64,000 bases of DNA. Source: Cristatella mucedo (lineage: Eukaryota > Bryozoa > Phylactolaemata > Cristatellidae). The position numbers and the translations under genes were made by a program. Positions 49,776-60,430 of this stretch are shown here, in pieces; the stretch's first letter is position 1; every line of letters begins with the position of its first letter. The stretch lies in assembly GCA_009760855.2 (NCBI GenBank), contig WPIO01000127.1, forward strand, positions 574,501 to 638,500, written 5' to 3'. The notes below the pieces were generated by a model. That model worked only from the letters and a program-made list of their open reading frames with translations, made no database searches and was not told the origin of the DNA.

Positions 49776-49984
49776 TGGGGCTCGTACAGGGCGATGAATA
49801 GTAAAAAAGTTCGGACCGAGAGCAGCTGAGGGTCACGTGACCCACACAGTAAACGACCAGACCGAACTTGCAGCTGGCTTAAGCAGGCAGCGGCCCAGCG
49901 GCTTGCAGGGCAAGAAAGTTGACCCCTGCTGCGGCTGTCGTTTTTTGACGAAGGGGGCAAAGTCAACCTGTGCGACTTAAGTAG

Positions 49985-50580
49985 GTCAGCACCTGTGCGC
50001 CCCCAAAGCATAAGCTTGAAGTCGATACGCCGCTCGATTGAATGATAGACAGTCACTGCAGGTTGCAATGTGGCAGTCTCGACGTTTGCAACATACAAAC
50101 CTCGCGATGGACCTGTGCGCCAGCACTAGTATTCTTATTTCGCAGGCAGGAAGACCTACAAGTAGTGAGTTCCAGAAGTCAAGATGGGATGTCACAAATT
50201 TGCCGACCAGCCGTGTCATCCTAAGCTAACCGAGCACGAATTTGTGCTATATTACGTAGCTAAAAGTTGGCAGACCTGAATGCGGAAATAATGTGATATA
50301 ATCAAGCGCAAGTATTTTTTGGAAAATGGCATTGAGATTTTGTCCAGAAGCTGTTGGAGATAATTGGTAGAGCCTATTTTAAGGGTTAGACTTCCCATTT
50401 TTGAGTAGTACCGAGTTGATCATTACATGTAAGTTGGTTTTGTCGTCGTTAAAGTTAAGTAATTTTGCCGACATCCAAGCTTGAATGTCAGCATTAAAAG
50501 CTGCAACGGAGTTTGGAGAGTGTGCAGTGTTGGATGAACGGAAGCAAGCAAGCGTCGCAGCGGTCACCGGGAGCCTAGAC
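49985..50580 (-). mobile_element. Degenerate LINE L-A-like copy
   Basis: The minus strand reads LGKFVTSHLDFWNSLLVGLPACEIR (about 50130-50210) and, further right, DIQAWMSAKLLNFNDDKTNLHVM (about 50410-50490), the C-terminal side of a CR1/L2-like RT. No 3' UTR is retained. Confidence 0.7.
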
Positions 50581-50599
50581 TGTGCTTGGCGGAACGAGG

Positions 50600-50983
50600 G
50601 GCGGTATATGGAGTGTCAACACAAGTGGACGGACCCGGAATAGTTCCGTAGCGAATCCTTTAATTTAAAGGTGATGAGCGAGCGATGGCCACCATCCGCC
50701 CCTTCTGCCACTCAGAGGCTGAGACCGAGTGTCACGTGGTTTACCATTAAGCCGGTCGACATCACTGTCCGGCCCTCGCTCGAGCCGGACCTCGTCGTTG
50801 ACAGCGGCTTGGACATATTGAACGTCATCGCTACTGTCCGGATCGACGGAAGCGGCATCCTCGGTGGCTGGTGGCCAACCGACCGGGCCTGCATAACAAG
50901 CCCTAGCAATGCACGCGGGCAGCAGCTGACTGCAGCTGACTTTCCTTCTTCTATGCCATTACGGGCTCGGTCGTAGTCACGTG
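50600..50983. other. GC-rich unassigned segment
   Basis: CG-rich, open in several frames on both strands at once. No motif was recognised. Confidence 0.3.
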
Positions 50984-51047
50984 GTCACTCTCTCCTGTGG
51001 TCACTCTCTCCTGTGGTCACTCTCTCCTGTGGTCACTCTCTCCGTGG
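50984..51047. repeat. 16-base minisatellite
   Basis: About four tandem copies of 'ctctcctgtggtcact'. Confidence 0.92.
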
Positions 51048-51304
51048 CCGTGGTGCCCCGAGTCGGCTTGAAGCAGACACTTGGGCCGATTGCTTACTTT
51101 AGCATAATTGTTGCGCCAATAATTTGTTTTCAGAGGCGGGGAAAAATCCCAAGCCGAGGCCATCTGTGCGTGCTTGCAGTCCTATGGCCACCGATGACTA
51201 CCGATTGCTGTGTACTATGTTAAGTCTCCCTAGGCAACGCCCGATCGCATGGGCCCTGGCAGAAGCTGGACGTCTCGTGTACCGCAATGATGCCACAATA
51301 AAAT

Positions 51305-51700
51305 GCATCTCCATCTGTAACTCCACAAAGCCAAAAGGACAAAGTTGAGGGTGGCGTATGAAAATTTTCTATAGACCACTAAAAGCCTAAGCGGCTTTTT
51401 GGACGCATCCAGTGACCAACTGACTCTATCTCACGAAGCAAGGAGAAAGTGAGAAGCACAGCTAAGTCAGGAGGGAAGTCAAGGAAGTGACTAGCATGGA
51501 AGTAGTAGCATAGGACAACTGAAATCAATGAGCCACAATCAGCAGCTGGGGCATATAACTCTCTGCATTAGACTTATCTAAGTGAACCGCATTCTAGGAC
51601 ATGCAAAGCACAAGCCTCGGTCGCCAACGCTAATCTGAGATTGAAATAGAACAAATCGCTAATCTTTGCCGCGCCAAGACGAGACGGTGCTGGTTACCGT
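51305..51700 (-). mobile_element. LINE L-B 3' copy, degenerate
   Basis: 'atctccatctgtaactccac', 'agcctaagcggctttttgg' and 'agcaaggagaaagtgagaag' follow the order of the L-B 3' end at 704-900. The C-terminal coding part is strongly decayed. Confidence 0.7.
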
Positions 51701-52840
51701 GGCCCTACAGCCTGCCGATGGCAATCTTTAGCAACAGCAATTTTACTGTTGCTCTGTAGAGTTGCTCTGAGCCGCTGTGCACCTCTCTGACAACATCCAA
51801 GATTGCATTAAGCATTAACACACAGAGAACTGGCGGATAAAGCCTGTACTGTGAAGAATAAGGGGAATAAGTCGGCTTCGCTTTTATGTCCCTTATCCCA
51901 GGGAATGCCATAGTGTTTGTCAGCAATGATCTCTATACTTGTCGCGAATAATAATTGAAGGCACCATTTTCAAAGCATATACCAAGACAGGTCATATGCA
52001 ATCGATGCTGGTTAGAGGTGCAGGTAAACAAGCCGAGTCAATGGAGCAGCTGCTGCGGGCGGAAGTCCAATGAGCAAGACAATGAAGGGTCAAGGGCACG
52101 TGAGAGACAGAACTTCGAAGTTGAAGCAGTCGAAGTCGATGAGGCAGCCGTTGCTGGTCTAGCAGACAATGCAATGCGGCGTGGCAGCTGCAAAGTTCTT
52201 GACTGGAGAGCACAGCTGCCAAGTTTGAACTGTCACTAAACGTCTACCTGTATAGACAGGCGGATGCACTAGGATGCAGAGTTGTCGAATTCCAGTCGCG
52301 ATTTTGCAAGCTCGCAGACTTATTTGGGCGTGGCAACGTTCTTTCCGCACGCACGAATTTACAAAAAAATACCTAGCAGAGTGGCAGGCAGCCGTGTCCG
52401 TGGCAGCCGATCTAATTGGCATTACGGGGCGCCTGGTGGCTACTCCTGAGCCAGTGCACAAAAGGCGACACCCTCGCCGTTGGTCTGTTCTGTTGTCCTG
52501 CTACGCCAGCTACTTCCTTCGAAGCAACTCTGATTCGCTCGCTCGGTTTTAGAAGGAGGCGCTGAAAATCATGGGTCCGATAGACGATCCTCCCGCTGTA
52601 AGCGTATATTCTCGTGCATTCTCGTGCATTCTCGGCAGGACGCTTCGCGCGCGGGATCGAGAGCAGCCAGCCGCAGAGAGGGTTCAGTCCTTGGAGTCCT
52701 GGTTCGCGAGCGTCGTCCTGGAATGCCGCTTCCTTCTTGCAATAATAATGAAAACAGTAATACTATTTCTATAAAATTTATACCGCAACCTCAGAGAGCC
52801 AAGGCTCTTGCTCGGAACTCTGCTCCTAAGCTGGAAAGGA
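51700..52840. other. Intergenic, nothing recognised
   Basis: A + frame 51955-52239 is acidic and basic by turns but matches nothing I know. No repeat match. Confidence 0.35.
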
Positions 52841-53336
52841 AGCCCCTTTGGGGGCGTGCCAAAATGTGCGTATCTGCGCGGTCGCTCGGCTATCGCCTGG
52901 TCAGCTTCTAACTGAGGCTGCGACACTGCGCTGCTGCGCTTATCAACGAAGAGCGCCGCTTGCTGGCCGCGGCTCCAACAGGTGCGTGCCTCGCTGCCGC
53001 CTAGCCCGGCTGCGGCGGGCTTGCCGCACGCCTTTATATCAACCTTTGCTCGATAGCGGCGCAGCCGCCACCGCCGAGCGATAGAAGCGCGCACTGGAAC
53101 GTGGACGCCGCCGAATCAGCGGCTGATGGGCGGAGCGAGCGACGCAGCGAAACGCCGCAACCGTCGGGTCGGGGCGGGCGCACGAGCTCTGCTGGACTGA
53201 CGCAGGCGCGAACGGCGCTCGCGCAGATCGCCTCGTCCGGCAAGCGGCAGACGGCCGACGCGCGGCGAGCTCGCAGCTATCGCCGCCTCTCGCCGCTCGC
53301 TTCACCGCCGGGCGACCGCGGCTACCGCCGCGCACG

Positions 53337-53460
53337 ATGAGCGACGGACCGGCGGCGAGGCCGGCGGCAGCGAAGCCGGAGCACAGCGAGCGCTCCGAGG
53401 TCAGGCGGCGGCGGCGGCGTCTGCCCATTGATAGAGGCTGGGCTTGGGTCGTCGTAGCCG
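53337..53460 (+). CDS. First coding exon of MCT/SLC16-like transporter (gene C)
   Basis: ATG at 53337 opens 41 codons plus one base. The donor is GCCG|gtgagc at 53460/53461, phase 1, the same junction position as gene B exon 1. The product starts MSDGPAARPAAAKPEHSERS, has a cluster of six arginines at 23-28, then LPIDRGWAWVVVA. DRGWAW (32-37) is a variant of the MCT first signature, and gene B has DVGWAW with the same spacing to the splice junction. The rest of the gene must lie to the right, beyond 64000; the 10.5 kb visible would be intron 1, comparable with gene B's 11.2 kb. Reading through the donor gives a run of alanines and a stop at about 53580, so an unspliced product would be a short poly-alanine protein. 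A start further upstream is not excluded, since I did not establish an in-frame stop. Confidence 0.78.
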
Positions 53461-53467
53461 GTGAGCG

Positions 53468-53546
<79 letters not shown>
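53468..53546. repeat. (GGC)n / (CGG)n repeat, about 26 units
   Basis: A pure trinucleotide run beginning eight bases after the gene C exon 1 donor. It encodes poly-Ala in the exon frame and poly-Arg or poly-Gly in the others. Confidence 0.97.
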
Positions 53547-53552
<6 letters not shown>

Positions 53553-53951
53553 CTCTGCTGCTTCGGTCCAGACCTGCGGTAGCACTGTCGGTTCAGCGAG
53601 CTCGCGCCGAGCTGACGTTGCCCGACGTTGTCCGGCCGTGTCTAGCCTTGTCTAGGCTAGCTGAGCCAACAATGTCCGTCGATCCGCGACGGGCCCGGTG
53701 CTGACGCGAGCTGCCGACACTGAAGCCGACATTTGTCGCGCTAGCGCCGTTGCGTGCGTCAGCCGAAGTATGCTGCTGGGCAACGCACTGCCACCGTATT
53801 AGTTGGCGGGCGCTTCTTGGCCTAGGTTTAATGTGTGGGCAACTGGAAACCGCGGGGTCTATAGTTTTAGTAAGTTGACTCCACTGCTGCTATTGCAATG
53901 GTGCGAAAGTCTAGACACGTGACGTGCTTGTCCCTCCCCAGTTTCAGTTAT

Positions 53952-54175
53952 GATAATAATAATAATAACACACTTGATAAAGCGCCTTCAGTGGACTCAC
54001 ATTTTTCCTAGGTGGTTTAAATTTGCTGCAAAGAAAGCACGATCGAATGGTTAGTGGTAGTATGCTCAATAAACATCATGAATGACTTGGTTAGGGGTGA
54101 CATGCGCAGGTTCACCTTGCAAGTACGGTTAGTGGAAGCATGCATGCACAGTGTCAGAACGCACAAGCACACATC
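53952..54175 (-). mobile_element. LINE L-A 3' UTR copy
   Basis: 'ataataataataacacact' then 'gataaagcgccttcagtgg' and the diverged 3' UTR ('gaatgacttggttaggggtg', 'cagtgtcagaacgcac'). Confidence 0.75.
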
Positions 54176-54386
54176 TTTCTAACTGTTGGAGGTCCACGAA
54201 GGTGGAGCCGTGGTCAAAGTGCAGGCAATGAGTGGGGCTTGCGACGAGTCCGCGAGCTCACGTCGAGCCCCGTGTGTCATACGCGGGCTCAGACATAACC
54301 GATGTCAACTCACCATTTCATCTGAGCCAGTGCCAAGTCACGCGGGTCTCGGGGGAAAGGTCGGGCAGCCGCCACGCGGCAGAGAT

Positions 54387-55335
54387 AATAATAATAATAA
54401 TTCACTTAAAGCGCCCTCAGAGAACTTAATCTCTCTCTAGGCGCTTTACATTTGCTGTAAAGTGAAATGCAATTGAATGGTAAGTAAAATCATGCTTGAA
54501 AAACAAGCAAAATGAATAATATGGCTAGGGGTGACATGCACAGGGTCAGCATGTGAATGCGGTTAGTGGCAGCATGCACAGTGTCAGCACGCACAAGCAC
54601 ATCAAGGACGAATCACAGGGACCCGCTAAATGCTGTCCTAATTAGGTGTGTTTTTAGGTTCCTTTTAAATGTGGTCAGGTCGGGGGATGTTCTGACGCAG
54701 GTCGGGAGGGAGTTCCAGGCTTTGGGAGCATACGAACTAAATGCACGGTCTCCAAAGGATTTAAGGTTTGTATGAGGTATTTCTATACTGTTGGATTCCG
54801 AAAAGCGGGTGGTACGATGCTTGGCCTGATGGGGTAGTATATCTAACAGATAGGCTGGAGCCATAGAATGAAGGGACCTAAAAGTGAGCGACAAAACCTT
54901 GAAGTCAATCCGTTGCTTGACTGGTAGCCAGTGCAGGTCGGCGAGAAGTAGAGTAATGTGGCAACTGCTATGCTCACGACAGACAAGCCTAGCTGCCGAG
55001 TTTTGCACCAGCTGCAATCGCCTGATCGCACATGCTGGTAGGCCAGTAAGCAGTGAGTTGCAGAAGTCGAGACGGGATGTCACGAATGCATGGACCAACT
55101 TGGACGTGGTATCTTGATCTAAACAAGCCCGAATTTTAGCAATGTTATGAAGCTGAAAATAGGCGGATTTGACTGTGGAGCTGATATGGTCGTCTAACGA
55201 GACGTCGCTTTGGAATATGACACCTAGATTTCGAGCTGATTCAACTGGCTATATGCTGGCAGAGCCAATTTTGAGAGTCAGCCTGTCCAATCTCTGAATC
55301 ACACTGGGTTTGCCCATAACAAGTAAGTTAGTTAG
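54387..55335 (-). mobile_element. LINE L-A, young 5'-truncated copy
   Basis: (AAT)n at 54387, hairpin, full 3' UTR and an open 161-codon ORF2 C-terminus (55098-54613): VHAFVTSRLDFCNSLL, LTFRSLHSMAPAYLLD, FGDRAFSSYAPKAWNSLP. Upstream, the LERLTLKIGSASISPVESAR block is recognisable at about 55225-55300. It is close to the copy at 20110-21185 along nearly its whole length. Confidence 0.88.
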
Positions 55336-55587
55336 TTTTAGATCTCGAATTGAGCGCTACGAATTGTCTAGAGAATGCTCGACCACGACGTGCCTAGATA
55401 GTCCGTTTGCTAGTGGCTTTACGTAAGTTGTTTCGCCAAAATTCTCTGTCTCCCCGCAGTCCAAAGGCTAGCCAGGTTTTAACACGGTAACTAACTATTT
55501 CTTAAATCAAAGGCTTAATAGGTGCTAAATTAAGAAGCGATTCGCACAGTGTCTCTATTTCTGCCTTTTCCCCTTTAAATCGTCCTC
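55336..55587. other. No recognised feature
   Basis: Nothing supported in this interval. Confidence 0.35.
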
Positions 55588-55765
55588 AGCTTTCTCTCTC
55601 TCTCTCTCTCTCTCTCCCCTCGCTCTCTCTCCCTATCCCCCTCAGCTTTCTCTGTCCCTCCCCTCACTCTCTCTCCCTCTTTCCGTCGCTCTCTCTCCCT
55701 CTCCCCCTCGCTCTGTCTCCCTCTCCCCATCGCTCTCTCTCCCTCTCCCCCTTGCTCTCTCCTCG
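55588..55765. repeat. TC/TCCC-rich simple sequence
   Basis: Imperfect repeats of 'ctctccctctcccc' type. Confidence 0.93.
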
Positions 55766-56062
55766 CACATTGACATACTGTGATTAACTTGAGGATTTTT
55801 ATCTGATCACGATAGAGATTTTAAACTGAGTAACATAACCAATTTTCACCTTAGTCAATGTTATAAATTCGTTTTTAGAGTGATTAAAGGAAGTGTTATA
55901 CTAGCTAAAAACAAAACTTCTCCAGGTGCGAAGTGATTCAATGGACATGCATAAACTCATATCCGGAGCTTCTCCGGCACGTTAAAACGTATTTTCGTAC
56001 AGTATACGATTGATCTGTACCTGAATTTTCATGCTATCACTTCAAACAGGCGTGTTTGCTAG

Positions 56063-56206
<144 letters not shown>

Positions 56207-56434
56207 CCTCCGGGAATACTCGCAAATTCGCAAATACGCATGGTAGCAATATACGCGGTAGATGTGAAGGCGATGTACACGGGTTTCTGACTGTGCTCTC
56301 GCTTGATGCAGCGAGCAGAGTTTCTCGTCGTCGGGATTATTAGCTTGCTTTTGACAACTTTATTGTGCAGGACAGCTTTTTAATACAAGTTGCCCTTTCT
56401 GGGGCCCTTGCATAGGCTGGGCATGTAACGTATG

Positions 56435-57159
56435 CAGTCAAACCTCGTTTATCGCGGTTAATCTGTTCCAGACTTTACCGCGGTAAGTGAAATTCCGAAA
56501 ATTAAGATTATATTTATAAATCAAATATCTTCGTAGTTGGAACATTGAACACCGGTTTAAAAACCCTTTATACACGGTTTTTAGCACTATGCGAGCCCTC
56601 TGGATATGAAATAACACCACAATAGTCACCATTACACTCATATATTTACCACTATAACAGTCAGAATGAGAGAAAATAAGACACATTAGGCGTTAAAAAT
56701 ATCCTATTATTATTATCGCACATTTAATTAGACACACATACAGTTCTTGTACTAGGATAGTAAAGTGAACAGCACGCTCTGATTGGCATGGTTTCACCGC
56801 ACCATAATTTTTGGGAAAAAGTTCTTGCCCACACACACGGAGTGGTCGAGCGGCCGCGCACCTGGCGTTGAAGGGTATGCGGGGGTCATCGAATACATAG
56901 ACCTACAGACCATATGTATATTAATTTTACTTTGTATTGTAATACAGGAGTGTATAATTGACTCAGACAACCAAGAGCGCGCTGTATCATTATCACTATC
57001 TCGATAAACTCTTGGGTGAATATTTGGGAATATATGAGTTGCTGATTATGTATGAGTATTTGAGAACGTTTGAGAATATATTGAATATATGAGTATTTGA
57101 AAAAACCGCGATAGAGTGAAGCCGCGAAAATAATAGCCCAAAGTGGCGAGGAACGACTG
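56435..57159. mobile_element. Pogo/mariner-like non-autonomous element 1
   Basis: Left end CAGTCAAACCTCGTTTATCG, right end the reverse complement of CAGTCGTTCCTCG. Sequence inside each end mentions 'cgcggt' and 'cgcgaaaa' in inverted order. TA lies next to the right end. The interior has no transposase frame. Confidence 0.7.
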
Positions 57160-57271
57160 TACCTTATTATTGGTAATAGCGTGCGCAATTGCATCAAGCA
57201 AGGGCAGCTCGTATGGCGATTAGTTTGCATGAACAGCGCATATGCTGTGACAAATATATAGGTTTTCTATA

Positions 57272-57842
57272 CAGTCGTCCCTCGTTTATTACGGTAAATC
57301 AGTTCCAGAATCTACCGCGATAAGTGAATTTCCGCGAAGTGGGATTTTTTTATTTATAAAGCGAATATTTTCGTAGTTAGAGCATAGAAGACCTGTTTAT
57401 GACTCTCTAAATACGATGTTTAACATTATTAGAGCCCTCTGGACAAAAAATAACACCCCTTTTAGTCACTATTACACTCGTACTACAAAATATATTAGAC
57501 ACATTAAGAGAAAATAAGGCATATTAGTAGTTTCAACTATCTTATTATTATTATTGTACATTTAATTGCACACAAGCAACTCTTACGCACAAATACCAAG
57601 CTGCAAAAATAGTGCGTTTGTTGATGAAGCGATTAAGATAAAGAGATGTACAGCACAGCAAAGAAGAGCAAGGTTACTGCTCCTCTGAAGGCCCGACTTC
57701 AATAGGAGAGTCATCAGGCGGTGCAGTATCTTCAAAAGATGCGGTGTCGTCTTCTTTCGCGTTCCGTACTAACAGTAATTTTAATTTTAATTTTAATGCT
57801 GGGCTGTATAATTTACTTGGACAAACGATCGCACGCTGTATC

Positions 57843-57845
<3 letters not shown>
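57272..57845. mobile_element. Pogo/mariner-like non-autonomous element 2 (right end lost)
   Basis: Starts TA-CAGTCGTCCCTCGTTTATT and follows element 1 block by block ('tatttataaagcgaatattttcgtag', 'gagccctctggac', 'gctgtatcattt') until a long TA tract. No right inverted repeat was found. Confidence 0.7.
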
Positions 57846-57879
<34 letters not shown>

Positions 57880-57908
57880 TATATATAGTTATATAGCTAT
57901 ATATATAG

Positions 57909-57944
<36 letters not shown>

Positions 57945-58040
57945 TATACTTATATAGCTATATATATAGTTATATATATATATACATATATATATATATA
58001 GTTATATATATATATATATATATAGTTATAACTGTATATA
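57846..58040. repeat. (TA)n-rich tract
   Basis: TA runs with interspersed 'tagttata' units over about 190 bases. Confidence 0.95.
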
Positions 58041-58414
58041 TATATTCTATATAGCTTCAATTTTAAGGGATTGGCCATTTTTAGGGAATTATTGTCGTGC
58101 AGTCGGTCAGTCAGTCTCGAATTGTAAGCTGTAGATGCACAGGAGCTGGAGGCGTGGTCCCAACCTTCTCTGAAACTGTCTCCGAGAGAACTGAGGCTGT
58201 CTAGGGCCGATAGATAGAAGAACAGAGCCCAAGAAGTGGATTTAGTGCGTATGGAAACCCGAGGAGTAAGACGTTCATATAGTTTAGCCGGAGAGCAAAG
58301 AAGCGAAGAGTCCTAAAAGTGAGTAAATGGAAACTGAAGTCTATGTACTGCTTAAGGACATGTATTACTAAGATTAGCCGATTTAGTACGTAGCGTCATT
58401 TGCGTAGCGTCGGA

Positions 58415-58560
58415 GGAGCTTTAATTGCTCTCGCCGCCGCTAGCAGCGGGCAATAAAGGATCGCCAAGGATCGCAGAACTCGGACCACCCACGATCTCGA
58501 ACGCGGAGAGCGGGCACTTTACCCCTATTGGCTAAGACCTAGGAGCAATGTACTAGTTAG
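58415..58560 (-). mobile_element. SINE-1 remnant
   Basis: 'tctcgccgccgctagcagcg', 'gggcaataaaggatcgcc' and 'ccacccacgatctcgaacg', in reversed SINE-1 order. Confidence 0.45.
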
Positions 58561-58912
58561 GGCGCCCGAGACAGGCGAGTCTAGCTGCAGACTGTGCAGA
58601 ATTTGCTCCCGTTGCTACGTAGTCGTTTGCATGCCGGTTTATACGCCTAGTTCGTCGCTAGATCTGCTCGGCTCGTCAGATTTGGCATCTTATGTCCTGC
58701 TCGCCACAGAAGACAGTGCCGGAACAACTTGCTTGAAATTGAAAAGCGGGCGATAGCATTTGCTAGTGTCATAGAATTATCTTTAACAGGTTGTCTTCCC
58801 AACTTAAGTGATTTAAATTAACTAAAAGACAAAGAAAACTTTATAAATGTACGACGAAGCAATGTAGCTTGTAGGAAACATTTAAAATTTTCTCAGAATG
58901 AATCGTAACGCA
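58560..58912. other. No recognised feature
   Basis: Nothing supported in this interval. Confidence 0.35.
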
Positions 58913-59601
58913 AGAAAATAACGATATCACTTGTCTGTCCCGAACGAGAAAGAGGAGCCGGTTTTAAGAGCTTCAGCCTTGACAAGGACGACATAGATAG
59001 GAGATATAAAGATAGCTAAGACATGCGATAGCAAATACATGTACTACATTTGACGGGCGCTTCCTCGAAGTTTCAAGCTGTGAAAATCATCGAGATGCAG
59101 CTAGGTTCCTTGATGTAAACTGGACACAAGAGAGACCGTGTAGGTCTACAGTTACTTCCATTCTATACATACCAGTAAATTGGCAATGCTTTCTAAAACA
59201 GCATATTGAAAGCGCCTAGAAAGAGATTCAGTTTCCCGAGCGCGCTATGCAAATTCATTATTATTACTTTTATTATTAACTTAACCCCTTAAAAGTATGT
59301 CGGTTAACCATTGATATCAAATGGATGTCTTAGCATTGCGAAGTAAAGAGAAATTGTCATAGTTTCGTCATCAAAAATTTAATTGCACGCCTGTGGAAAT
59401 CAGAGACAAGATTTAATACAACTAATCCGGTGTGTTTGAAACAAAGTTAATTTCGTAACGAAATCGTGATCGTAGAACGTTGAAACCGACAAAAACACTT
59501 TTTGGGGTCAATATACCTTGTATGATTACGTGCAGTTGCTTGTTACGAGCGTGTGCAGAGACCTCTTCGTTCTGCAGCGAGTCATAGACGGTACATGCTT
59601 T

Positions 59602-59766
59602 CCCCTAACCATGTTATTCATTTTGTTTGTTTTTCAAGCACGATTTTACTTACTATTCTATTGCGTATCACTTTGCAGCAAATGTAAAGCGCCTAGAAAG
59701 AGATTAAGTTATCTGAGGGCGCTTTATCAAGTGCTATATTATTATTATTATTATATATTATTATTA
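59602..59766 (+). mobile_element. LINE L-A tail, inserted after the duplication
   Basis: 'cccctaaccatgttattcat' through the hairpin (59688-59730) to (ATT)n. Unit 2 lacks it at 62166-62172, giving an empty site. Confidence 0.85.
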
Positions 59767-60139
59767 ACTAAGGTTAAAGAAACGAAACTTCATACCAATG
59801 AAGCAGTAAATGGGCTCTTGATCGCCGTAGTTCATGAAAGCGTGGGGACGACAATTAACAGTACAAGAGCAGACTAGGTAGCAGACCACTGTGCACTGCA
59901 CAGAACGAATTACCTCTGTCGTGTCAACGAGAACTATTGCAGCGTCAAAGCGACGTCTAGCTAGCAGCTCTAGTCTGATGCATCAGCCAAAGCGGCAGCC
60001 AAAGGGATTTGTTGTGATACATCGATATAGCGATCAACAACCAGCGAGTGAGCTGCTATAGTGTACTGAAGCGTCTGTGTATTCAATTGTGAAAGTTCAT
60101 AAGGATCTTTACAAGAAACTGTATAACTGTCTTCCTAAT

Positions 60140-60430
60140 TCGTAGGAAACTAAACACGCACCTATTTATAAAAGCATTTAGTGGTTCCCAGTGATTCGTT
60201 CTTCACGCGGTTATGCGTGCTGACACAGTTGCACGCTTCTTATAACCGTATTTACATGCTGACCCTGTGCATGTCACCCATAATTATGTTACTGTCGTTG
60301 CTTACTGAGCATGCTACCAATAAATATTCGATCGTGTTTATTTTGCAGAAAATGTAAAGCGTCCAGAGAGAGAGAGAGAGAGATTGAGTTTTTGGCAGCG
60401 CATTATCAACTGTATTATTATTGTTATGGC
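60140..60430 (+). mobile_element. LINE L-A 3' end shared by both duplication units
   Basis: 'aaacacgcacctatttataa', 'cccagtgattcg' and hairpin (60352-60405) with a (GA)n expansion, then an ATT-rich end. The counterpart is at 62680-62955. Confidence 0.8.

Larger units (their letters stand above)
52840..53830 (+). promoter_or_regulatory. CpG-rich promoter-like block of gene C
   Basis: Very dense in CG dinucleotides, peaking at 53040-53560, with AT-rich sequence on both sides. It contains gene C's first coding exon. No TATA box was seen near the start codon, as expected for a CpG-type promoter. The transcription start was not located. Confidence 0.6.

Noticed and set aside
49427-50098. 223-codon Leu/Ser-rich frame on the minus strand
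   Set aside because: Its core is the translated (GA)n repeat, and its flanks are a decayed LINE and unassigned DNA.
53322-53585. Poly-Arg frame on the minus strand over the GGC repeat
   Set aside because: A shadow of the trinucleotide repeat and of the gene C exon.
56446-57130. Transposase gene in the pogo/mariner-like element
   Set aside because: Interior frames are short and carry no DDE-type motif; the element is non-autonomous.
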